32,642 bases of DNA from the NCBI GenBank assembly GCA_051162045.1, contig JBISDI010000042.1. One strand, written 5' to 3'. The notes under the pieces are model-generated. The model had not been told where the DNA came from, did no database searches, and saw nothing but the letters and a program-made list of their open reading frames with translations. Source of the DNA: Anaerozeibacter quisquiliarum (GTDB lineage Bacteria; Bacillota; Clostridia; Christensenellales; Aristaeellaceae). Shown in pieces: positions 15,716 through 22,213 of the stretch. The translations under genes were made by a program, and so were the position numbers. The number at the start of each line of letters is the position of its first letter. Positions within the stretch are counted from its first letter, which is position 1.

Positions 15716-15744
15716 ATTATATACGAACGTGCGTTCTGATTCAA
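15716..15744 (-). promoter_or_regulatory. Sigma-A promoter of the ImmA/HTH gene
   Basis: On the minus strand TTGAAT (15739-15744), a 17-base spacer and TATAAT (15716-15721). It drives leftward transcription to the gene starting at 15587, leaving a leader of about 120 bases with a small GC-rich hairpin near 15655-15675. The spacer contains the LexA-type box. Confidence 0.8.
15724..15737. promoter_or_regulatory. LexA (SOS) box
   Basis: CGAACGTGCGTTCT matches the Firmicutes LexA/DinR consensus CGAACRNRYGTTYC at 13 of 14 positions. It lies entirely between the -35 and -10 of the leftward promoter, where bound LexA would block transcription. Confidence 0.75.
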
Positions 15745-15880
15745 GCCTTCTCCTATCTTCTGGAGCGATTTTACCGGGCGTTCGAAGAAATTACCATTCT
15801 TATACAAAGGTATGCGAGGGTTTAAGATCCGGAATCCGAGGAGAAACACCGATTTGGATAGGCATAAACGATCTTGACCA

Positions 15881-16003
15881 CTATCCCTCATACTCCCGCA
15901 GCTCTTCTCGGGGGTCTTTGTAGGTATGGATCTTGTGCAAAATTTGCTCGTCATGTGCAGCAAAGAATAACAAGGATGGTTGACCGTTCGAGCCGATCGA
16001 CAC
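15881..16003 (-). CDS. Short hypothetical ORF, possibly a gene remnant
   Basis: From GTG 16003 to TAG 15881, 40 codons. The translation looks like protein: SNGQPSLLFFAAHDEQILHK, then IHTYKDPREELREYEG. A GGGATGGAG stretch precedes the GTG but the start is weak, and the frame is open a further 16 codons upstream without an ATG. It may be the tail of a decayed gene. I do not recognise it. The rest of the gap between 15745 and 16048 holds nothing else I can support. Confidence 0.3.
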   Translation of the reverse strand: MSIGSNGQPSLLFFAAHDEQILHKIHTYKDPREELREYEG

Positions 16004-16048
16004 ACATCGACTCCATCCCCATCTTGAATTGATTTTTTCAACTTACAA

Positions 16049-16085
16049 TTGACTGTCGAACTTGTGTATGTTAAAATATAACATA
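16049..16085 (+). promoter_or_regulatory. Promoter and operator of the restriction-modification operon
   Basis: TTGACT (16049-16054), a 17-base spacer and TAAAAT (16072-16077). A palindrome TATGTTA-N5-TAACATA (16067-16085) covers the -10, so a repressor bound there would block transcription. The XRE protein encoded just downstream is the likely ligand. Confidence 0.75.
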
Positions 16086-16119
16086 TATTCTCAGCCTCAT
16101 TTTACGGGAGGAAATTCTT

Positions 16120-16335
16120 ATGGCTGTCAGCTATAAAAAACTGTGGAAAATACTTATAGATCGAGACATGATCAAAAAAGATTTGCGGCTTGCAGCCGAT
16201 TTAACTACAAATTCACTCGCAAAACTTGGGAAAAATGCAGATGTCTCAACGGAGGTGTTGGGGAAAATCTGCAGGGTACTTAACTGCGAAATTTCAGATA
16301 TCATGGAATTTGTGGACGATGAGCCTAAAACGTAA
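16120..16335 (+). CDS. XRE/Cro-family regulator (YozG-like)
   Basis: A 71-residue single-domain helix-turn-helix protein: SYKKLWKILIDRDMIKKDLR, LTTNSLAKLGKNADVSTEVL, and the ending CRVLNCEISDIMEFVDDE, which is the standard YozG-like pattern. It probably represses its own promoter, where a palindrome overlaps the -10, and so sets expression of the hsd genes that follow 36 bases downstream. Such control keeps methylation ahead of restriction when the locus enters a new cell. The start follows GGGAGG. This gene is more AT-rich than the phage genes to the left. Confidence 0.9.
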   Translation: MAVSYKKLWKILIDRDMIKKDLRLAADLTTNSLAKLGKNADVSTEVLGKICRVLNCEISDIMEFVDDEPKT

Positions 16336-16371
16336 GCAGATGAATAGATGTAAGATGCAAGGAGAACAGAT

Positions 16372-17874
16372 ATGGCAAGTATGAATAATACTGCGTCCAT
16401 TGGCTTCGAACAGCAAATCTGGGCGGCGGCCGATATCTTGCGCGGCAATATGGACGCGGCGGAGTACAAGCATGTCGTGCTGGGGCTTATCTTCCTAAAA
16501 TACATCTCAGACAAATTTGATGAACGGTATGCCGAGCTAAAAGCAGACGATGACGATGTCGAGGACAAAGACGCGTATACGGAAAAAAACGTGTTCTTTG
16601 TACCGTCCTCCGCGCGCTGGAGTGTCATTGCCGCAGCCGCACACACCGAGGCAATCGGCACTGTTATTGACGACGCAATGCGCGCAATCGAAAAAGAGAA
16701 TAAACGTCTCAAAGACATTTTGCCTAAAACATATGCGCGAACAGAACTTGATAAGCGCCGGCTTGGGAACGTGGTCGACCTCTTCACCAACATACAGATG
16801 ATCGAACATGGTACGGACAAGGACATTCTCGGGCGCACCTACGAATATTGTCTCGCCAAGTTTGCCGAGCAGGAAGGCAAGCGGGCGGGAGAATTCTACA
16901 CGCCCTCCTGCGTAGTACGAACGCTTGTTGAAGTTTTGCAGCCGTTCGAGGGGCGCGTATATGATCCATGCTGCGGCTCGGGCGGTATGTTTGTGCAGTC
17001 AACAGATTTTGTGAAAAACCATGCGGGCAACATTGGGAATCTCTCTGTCTACGGACAGGATGCCAACCCGACCACACGCAAGATGGCTTTAATGAATCTC
17101 GCTATTCGCGGGATTGAGGCCGACCTCGGCGCTTATAACGCAGACACCTTTCATAACGATCTGCATCCCACATTAAAGGCAGACTATATCCTTGCCAATC
17201 CGCCATTCAACCTTTCGGATTGGAATGACGGCTCGTTGAATGACGATCCGCGCTGGAAGTACGGGCTGCCACCTACGGGAAACGCCAACTTTGCATGGCT
17301 TCAGCACATGATCTATCACCTTGCCCCGAACGGTAAAATCGGCATGGTGCTTGCCAACGGTTCCCTATCTTCCCAGAGCGGCGGCGAGGGCGAAATCCGC
17401 AAAAGGATCATCGAGGACGACCTCGTGGAAGGCATCATTGCCATGCCGACGCAATTGTTCTACACCACGCAGATCCCTGTGTCGCTCTGGTTTATCAGCC
17501 GCAGCAAGAAGCAAAAGGATAAAACGCTGTTCATCGACGCCCGCAAAATGGGGACGATGGTCAACCGCCGCCTGCGCGAAATGACCGCCGAGGACATCGC
17601 CAAGATTGCCGCCACCTTTCAAGCCTTCGATGACGGGGCACTTGAGAATGTAAAAGGCTTCTGTGCCGCCGTGACCACAGAAGAAATCGCCAAGCAGGAC
17701 TATATCCTCACGCCGGGGCGTTACGTCGGCATTGAAGAACAGGAGGATGACGGCGAGCCGTTCGAGGAGAAGATGACACGGCTGACGGGTGAACTCTCGG
17801 AGATGTTCAGGCGTTCCCACGAACTAGAGGACGAAATCCGCAAAAGGCTGGGGGCGATTGGGTATGACATTTAG
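16372..17874 (+). CDS. hsdM: Type I restriction-modification methyltransferase subunit
   Basis: A 500-residue N6-adenine methyltransferase. The helical N-terminal domain (SIGFEQQIWAAADILRGNMD, then YKHVVLGLIFLKYISDKF) is that of HsdM. The AdoMet-binding motif I is DPCCGSGGMF at residues 198-207 and the catalytic motif IV is NPPF at 276-279. With two copies per HsdS it methylates host DNA; with HsdR added, it forms the restriction complex. The ATG follows AAGGAG. The gene ends 11 bases past the start of hsdS, so the two are coupled. Length and motifs are intact, so methylation should work when a full HsdS is made. Confidence 0.97.
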   Translation: MASMNNTASIGFEQQIWAAADILRGNMDAAEYKHVVLGLIFLKYISDKFDERYAELKADDDDVEDKDAYTEKNVFFVPSSARWSVIAAAAHTEAIGTVIDDAMRAIEKENKRLKDILPKTYARTELDKRRLGNVVDLFTNIQMIEHGTDKDILGRTYEYCLAKFAEQEGKRAGEFYTPSCVVRTLVEVLQPFEGRVYDPCCGSGGMFVQSTDFVKNHAGNIGNLSVYGQDANPTTRKMALMNLAIRGIEADLGAYNADTFHNDLHPTLKADYILANPPFNLSDWNDGSLNDDPRWKYGLPPTGNANFAWLQHMIYHLAPNGKIGMVLANGSLSSQSGGEGEIRKRIIEDDLVEGIIAMPTQLFYTTQIPVSLWFISRSKKQKDKTLFIDARKMGTMVNRRLREMTAEDIAKIAATFQAFDDGALENVKGFCAAVTTEEIAKQDYILTPGRYVGIEEQEDDGEPFEEKMTRLTGELSEMFRRSHELEDEIRKRLGAIGYDI

Positions 17875-18604
17875 AAATGCTACGATCGGGGACATTGCGA
17901 CGGTTCAGACCGGACCATTTGGAAGCCAATTACACAATAAGGACTATGTCCAGAATGGCACGCCGATTGTGACAGTTGAACACCTTGGGCAAAGACGTAT
18001 GAGCCGTCAGGGCCTGCCTTGCGTTTCAGAAGCCGATAGAAGTAGGCTAGCAAAATACACCCTGCAATACGGAGATCTGGTTTTCAGTCGTGTCGGGTCA
18101 GTCGATAGATGCTCATGGGTAAGCAAAGAAGAGGATGGATGGATGTTCTCTGGCCGTTGTCTCCGTGTCAGGATCCACAACGAATCAGAACTGTACCATA
18201 AATATTTGTACTACTTTTTCTGCTTAGAATCAACAAAAATATACATTAGGAATATTGCTGTTGGGGCAACAATGCCATCTATCAATACTCGTTTGCTTTC
18301 TGATGTGCCAGTCTTTTTTCCAAATATAGAAGTACAGCATCAAATTGGAGATATCCTTTCTGCTCTGGATGATCGAATCGAGTTAAACACTAAGATAAAC
18401 AATCATTTAGCGTCGCCGAGGTTGGTGACTGATAACTCGCCGGACATCAGCTTTGGGAGAAGAACATCTCGTAATTCAGCAAGTCGACGATTCTCATCGC
18501 TGTTTTCTCGGATTTGGGCAAAGAGAGGGGCAATTAAGTTATCGAACTCCTGCATTTCTTCTTCGCTTGGAACGACCACAGCGAGTGCCTTGAGGTTCGC
18601 TTGA
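17864..18604 (+). CDS. hsdS: HsdS specificity subunit, cut short by inversion
   Basis: The first half is a normal HsdS N-terminus: ATIGDIATVQTGPFGSQL, one target-recognition domain, then the conserved central helix LSALDDRIELNTKINNHLA. After the inverted repeat at 18396-18412 the frame enters the antisense strand of an inverted hsdS half and continues with about 60 unrelated residues to 18604. Inverting 18396-19022 would restore a full HsdS. In its present state the gene makes a half-subunit of about 185 residues plus a junk tail; half-HsdS proteins in other systems can dimerise and stay active, so loss of function is not certain. The start ATG 17864 lies inside hsdM. Confidence 0.9.
   Translation: MTFRNATIGDIATVQTGPFGSQLHNKDYVQNGTPIVTVEHLGQRRMSRQGLPCVSEADRSRLAKYTLQYGDLVFSRVGSVDRCSWVSKEEDGWMFSGRCLRVRIHNESELYHKYLYYFFCLESTKIYIRNIAVGATMPSINTRLLSDVPVFFPNIEVQHQIGDILSALDDRIELNTKINNHLASPRLVTDNSPDISFGRRTSRNSASRRFSSLFSRIWAKRGAIKLSNSCISSSLGTTTASALRFA
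18396..18412 (+). repeat. hsdS inversion site A
   Basis: TAAACAATCATTTAGCG. In this orientation it encodes NNHL within the central conserved region of HsdS. It is identical over 17 bases to the inverse of sites B and D. Confidence 0.93.
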
Positions 18605-19022
18605 TTGATTTTGGGCTGAACCGCTCCAGTAACAATCGAGGTGACGCTCGTTTGTTTTAAGAGAGTATAAAGACTCTCCACTGTGAAGCCGTTTCGACCT
18701 TGTAGAACGTGGGCGTGGTTGTTAACCCAGAACTTGCCCCAAACATACTGAAGCGTCGGGAAGCCCAAATCATCAATTACTGTCCCGTCCTCGCCAAGGA
18801 GAAGGTAAACGCCATCGAACAAGTAATCATCGACATAGTCCATCAAGGTCGCAGCACCGTAGTAGGGATAGATCTTCTCCATCTTGTCCCGCTGATTACC
18901 AGAAAGGGGTATGCGCTTGAAGTCGAACAACTCGATAATGTCACCCAATGCGCCATTCGGCTCCAATCCGCCGAATCGCTCAGACCAAATAGCCTGTGCC
19001 ATCTGCGCTAAATGATTGTTTA
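18403..19022 (-). pseudogene. hsdS: Silent inverted hsdS 3' half (second recognition domain)
   Basis: On the minus strand this encodes an HsdS C-terminal half from NNHLAQMAQAIWSERF, through a second target-recognition domain (GDIIELFDFKRIPLSGNQ), to the conserved end RDVLLPKLMSGELSVTNL and stop. It has no promoter or ribosome binding site and is not expressed as it stands, although an in-frame ATG exists at 19041. It is bounded by inverted sites A and B and would complete the upstream hsdS gene on inversion. It is a stored cassette rather than a decayed gene: the frame is intact and the stop lies within the repeat. Confidence 0.92.
19006..19022 (-). repeat. hsdS inversion site B
   Basis: CGCTAAATGATTGTTTA, the exact inverse of site A, at the far end of the silent cassette. 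Confidence 0.93.
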
Positions 19023-19075
19023 CCGCTCCTCCTGCCACCATTGAGCTTATTTAAACCGAAAGGCAGGAGGAATAC

Positions 19076-20068
19076 ATGAAGGACAAGCTGATTACGGCAA
19101 TACAGACAAGCATGGCGTCGATCCTTAATCCGGCGCAACAGGAGGAATTACGTCGGGTACTAACGTACCATCTCGACAATGTGGAAATCGCGGAGCGGCA
19201 AATCCCTGACCCACAGGAAAGTGGCGGGAATGGTGGACTGCTTGAAGTGTTTATAGCCGCAAAGAGAGTGGAGGGCTGCTCGGAAAGGTCTCTGAAGTAT
19301 TACGACTCGACCATCCGGCAGATGACCGATAGTGTGAACAAGCCCGTGCGGGAAATCAGCACTGACGACCTACGGGTCTACCTTGCCGACTACCAGAAAG
19401 GGCGCGGGTTGAGCAAGGTCACGATTGACAATATGCGGCGCATCTTCAGCAGCTTCTTCGGATGGCTGGAGGATGAGGACTACATCCTCAAAAGCCCCGT
19501 ACGTCGAATCCGTAAGATAAAGGCGGACAAGACCATCAAGGAGACGTTCTCCGACGAGGGATTGGAGCTGCTCCGCGACGCTTGCGAGGAAGTCCGCGAT
19601 TTGGCGATGATTGACCTGCTTGCTTCAACGGGCATGCGTGTCGGCGAACTGGTCGGCTTGAACCGCGAGGACATCAACTTCTACGAGCGGGAATGCGTGG
19701 TGTTCGGCAAAGGTAACACAGAGCGGTTGGTCTACTTTGACGCCCGAACGAAAATCCACCTGCGCAATTACCTCGATTGCCGCACCGATAACAACCCCGC
19801 GCTCTTTGTATCGTTGTCCTTGCCACACGACCGGTTACTGATAGGCGGCGTGGAGACAAGGCTTCGGGAAGTCGGCAAACGGGCGGATATACAGAAGGTA
19901 CACCCGCACAAGTTCCGCCGGACACTTGCCACGCGAGCCATCGACAAAGGAATGCCCATTGAGCAGGTACAGCGCTTGCTTGGTCATGTGAAGATCGATA
20001 CGACCATGACCTACGCGATGGTCAATCAGACAAATGTGAAGAACTCGCATAGGAAATTCATCGGATAA
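19076..20068 (+). CDS. Tyrosine recombinase, probable hsdS invertase
   Basis: A 330-residue Xer-like tyrosine recombinase. The N-terminal SAM-like core-binding domain spans about 53-140 (LLEVFIAAKRVEGCSERSLK). All catalytic residues are visible: R188 (STGMRVGEL), K212 (GKGNTERL), H278 and R281 (HPHKFRRT), H304 (LLGHVKID) and nucleophile Y313 (TMTYAMV). It sits between the silent hsdS half and the complete hsdS, the position of invertase genes in phase-variable type I loci such as those of streptococci. It most likely recombines sites A-D. A strong GGAGG precedes ATG 19076. Its start lies 54 bases past site B. Confidence 0.95.
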   Translation: MKDKLITAIQTSMASILNPAQQEELRRVLTYHLDNVEIAERQIPDPQESGGNGGLLEVFIAAKRVEGCSERSLKYYDSTIRQMTDSVNKPVREISTDDLRVYLADYQKGRGLSKVTIDNMRRIFSSFFGWLEDEDYILKSPVRRIRKIKADKTIKETFSDEGLELLRDACEEVRDLAMIDLLASTGMRVGELVGLNREDINFYERECVVFGKGNTERLVYFDARTKIHLRNYLDCRTDNNPALFVSLSLPHDRLLIGGVETRLREVGKRADIQKVHPHKFRRTLATRAIDKGMPIEQVQRLLGHVKIDTTMTYAMVNQTNVKNSHRKFIG

Positions 20069-20083
20069 GGAGGAAACGGCGAT

Positions 20084-21265
20084 ATGAGAAACTGGAAAGA
20101 TTGCGTGTTGGCAGACCTCGGCGAGATAGTCGGAGGAGCCACGCCGTCTACAAAAAATGAAAGCTACTACGGCGGCGATATTGCTTGGATAACGCCCAAG
20201 GACTTGTCGACATTTCAGGGTCGGTTTATTCGTCGTGGGGAGCGTAATATCACGAGTGACGGCTTTAACAGTTGCTCTGCACGGCTTATGCCACCGCACA
20301 GTATCCTATTTACTTCCCGCGCCCCAATTGGCTATGTGGCGATTGCGGAGAATGAGGTCTGTACTAATCAGGGCTTCAAGAGCATTGTGCCGAACGCTGA
20401 CACGGACTACCTATTTCTTTATTACCTTCTTGTCCACAACCGTGGCAGGATAGAGAATTTGGGGAGCGGCACGACTTTCAAAGAGGTTTCCGGCTCGGTC
20501 ATGAAGGGCATAACCGTTTCCGTGCCGACCGACATCGAGGAACAGAAAGCCATAGCCCGTGTCCTTGGTTCGCTGGACGATAAGATTGAGAACAACACAG
20601 CGATAAACAATCATTTAGAGCAGCTGGCGCAGGTTGCATTCGAGCATCTATTGATTGAAGAATGCGCCGATGAACCAGTAGGGGTCTTGTCAGATATCGC
20701 CGATATAAATCCGTTACGTTCGTTGGGGCGTGGACAAGAAGCCGTGTACATCGAGATGGCCAATCTGCCTACCCGCAGTTCATTTCCAACGGATTGGGTA
20801 ACGCGCCCGTTTTCAGGGGGGATGAAGTTCACCAACGGTGACACCATCATGGCGCGCATTACGCCTTGCCTCGAAAACGGAAAGACAGCGTATATCAACT
20901 TTCTTGAGGAAGGCACGGTGGCCTTTGGCTCAACCGAGTACATCGTCATCACATCCAAACCCGGATACTGCAACGAAATGTTTTACTTTCTAGCCCGTTA
21001 TCCCAATTTCGTCAGCTATGCCGTCCGCAACATGAATGGGAGCAGTGGCAGGCAACGCGTGTCGGGAGATACCATTGGACGGTATGAGTTGCACGTTCCA
21101 AGTGCTGAAAGCGTCCACTCGTTTGCTGAGATTGCTGTGCCGATTATGGAAAGCATACGGCAAAATGCACTTGAAAGCCGTAATCTTGCTACTTTGCGAA
21201 ATACTCTGCTCCCGAAGCTGATGTCCGGCGAGCTATCAGTATCCGACCTCAGCGACGCTAAATGA
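20084..21265 (+). CDS. hsdS: Type I specificity subunit, complete copy
   Basis: A 393-residue HsdS with two target-recognition domains. The first starts DCVLADLGEIVGGATPSTKN and ends at the central helix DKIENNTAINNHLEQLAQVA. The second starts VGVLSDIADINPLRSLGRGQ and ends RNTLLPKLMSGELSVSDL. It is presumably the specificity subunit in use in this configuration. Inversion site C lies in the central helix and site D covers the stop codon, so the second domain can itself be inverted or exchanged with the silent cassette. The start follows AAGGAGG, 15 bases past the recombinase gene. Confidence 0.95.
   Translation: MRNWKDCVLADLGEIVGGATPSTKNESYYGGDIAWITPKDLSTFQGRFIRRGERNITSDGFNSCSARLMPPHSILFTSRAPIGYVAIAENEVCTNQGFKSIVPNADTDYLFLYYLLVHNRGRIENLGSGTTFKEVSGSVMKGITVSVPTDIEEQKAIARVLGSLDDKIENNTAINNHLEQLAQVAFEHLLIEECADEPVGVLSDIADINPLRSLGRGQEAVYIEMANLPTRSSFPTDWVTRPFSGGMKFTNGDTIMARITPCLENGKTAYINFLEEGTVAFGSTEYIVITSKPGYCNEMFYFLARYPNFVSYAVRNMNGSSGRQRVSGDTIGRYELHVPSAESVHSFAEIAVPIMESIRQNALESRNLATLRNTLLPKLMSGELSVSDLSDAK
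20604..20618 (+). repeat. hsdS inversion site C
   Basis: TAAACAATCATTTAG, 15 bases identical to site A and in the same orientation, in the centre of the complete hsdS (residues NNHLE). Confidence 0.9.
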
Positions 21266-21272
21266 TTGTTTA
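21256..21272 (-). repeat. hsdS inversion site D
   Basis: CGCTAAATGATTGTTTA, identical to site B, at the 3' end of the complete hsdS. The stop codon TGA lies inside it, so the same sequence encodes NNHL in one direction and lysine-stop in the other. Confidence 0.92.
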
Positions 21273-21292
21273 CATTAAGGAGGTTATGCTAG

Positions 21293-22198
21293 ATGAGTAG
21301 ATTATTCATTGTCGGAAATGGACTTGACTTGTCACACAACCTGCCGACCAAATTCAACCCAGACTTCAAGAACATTGCAGAATATCATGAGCAGTCTCCT
21401 TATTTTTGGGATTTGTATCAATCAAGAGAAGCAAATATTTGGGCAGATTTTGAAAACTTATTAGCCCATCCCGACTTTAATTCTCTTGAAGAAATTTTCG
21501 AGGGATACCAGCCTGAATTTTTATCCGACCACGAGAGTGATAGAGACACAATTATCGCACAAGTGGATTTGAACGGGAATTTGAGGAAATCCTTATATGC
21601 TTTTGCTGAACAAGCTGAATGCCAAGTTGAAAATTCTCAACCAATTTCTACGTATACTGACTTGTTCACGAATGATGGGTTGTTCGTTAGTGTCAATTAT
21701 ACGCACACGCTTGAGAAAGTTTATGGAGTGCCAAAAGACAGGGTTCTGCATGTACATGGCGAGGTTGGTCTGAACAATTTAATATTGGGATATCCTGAAG
21801 GGACCTTTTCGCCAGAAAAATACAAATATGATGTGAGGCAAAAGGGTAGAGGGCCTTATAGAGAAATGGATATTCGAGAACATATAGAAAATATGGTCAA
21901 AAGCGATAGTATGGACTACTATACATATACCGCATTCGAAAGATTAATTGATAAGACAGAATCCTTTAAAAAAGTACCGCAGATACAACTTTTAGAACAA
22001 TTCATTTTTGGTGCTGAAATAACGGAGATAATCGTTTTAGGGCACTCTTGCGCTATTGATTTTCCTTATTTCGATTATCTGAATAAAAGATTCACTCAAG
22101 CCAACTGGATGTTTAATGCGTTTGACAAAGATACCAGAATGAACATCGACAAACTGGCAGCTGATATAGGCATTAGGCGTTATCAAATATCGGCTTAG
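21293..22198 (+). CDS. abiH: AbiH-family abortive infection protein
   Basis: A 301-residue protein of the AbiH family. It opens with the nucleotide-binding-type motif FIVGNGLDLSHNLPTKF (G8, N9, G10, D12), continues with FVSVNYTHTLEKVYG near residue 131 and VLHVHGE near 151, and has IIVLGHSCAIDFPYF near 245. The fold is predicted to be SIR2-like, so NAD-type chemistry is possible but not shown. AbiH proteins stop phage growth by killing or arresting the infected cell. The gene sits between hsdS and hsdR inside the operon, with AAGGAGG ahead of it. It is clearly more AT-rich than hsdR, which suggests separate acquisition. Confidence 0.9.
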   Translation: MSRLFIVGNGLDLSHNLPTKFNPDFKNIAEYHEQSPYFWDLYQSREANIWADFENLLAHPDFNSLEEIFEGYQPEFLSDHESDRDTIIAQVDLNGNLRKSLYAFAEQAECQVENSQPISTYTDLFTNDGLFVSVNYTHTLEKVYGVPKDRVLHVHGEVGLNNLILGYPEGTFSPEKYKYDVRQKGRGPYREMDIREHIENMVKSDSMDYYTYTAFERLIDKTESFKKVPQIQLLEQFIFGAEITEIIVLGHSCAIDFPYFDYLNKRFTQANWMFNAFDKDTRMNIDKLAADIGIRRYQISA

Positions 22199-22213
22199 TA
22201 GGAGGTGTCCCTT

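Larger units (their letters stand above)
1..15744. mobile_element. Prophage segment (partial)
   Basis: A contiguous set of phage-type genes: terminase small subunit, ParB-methyltransferase, HNH protein, ArpU-like regulator, SNF2 helicase, VRR-NUC, P4-type primase, DUF2800, DUF2815, family A polymerase and an ImmA/IrrE-type regulator. The left part continues beyond the window, where the large terminase, portal and structural genes would be expected. No phage integrase is visible. The only tyrosine recombinase in the window lies inside the hsdS locus further right. The right limit is placed at the SOS-type promoter near 15.74 kb and is a guess, because no attachment site was recognised there. 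Confidence 0.85.

Noticed and set aside
15634..16041. 135-codon minus-strand frame across the SOS promoter
   Set aside because: It runs through the promoter and LexA box, has odd composition and no binding site. A different frame in the same place (15881-16003) looks more like protein.
19023..19041. ATG at 19041 as a start for the silent hsdS half
   Set aside because: There is no binding site or promoter ahead of it. The codons before the repeat are outside the cassette and not conserved with the other hsdS.
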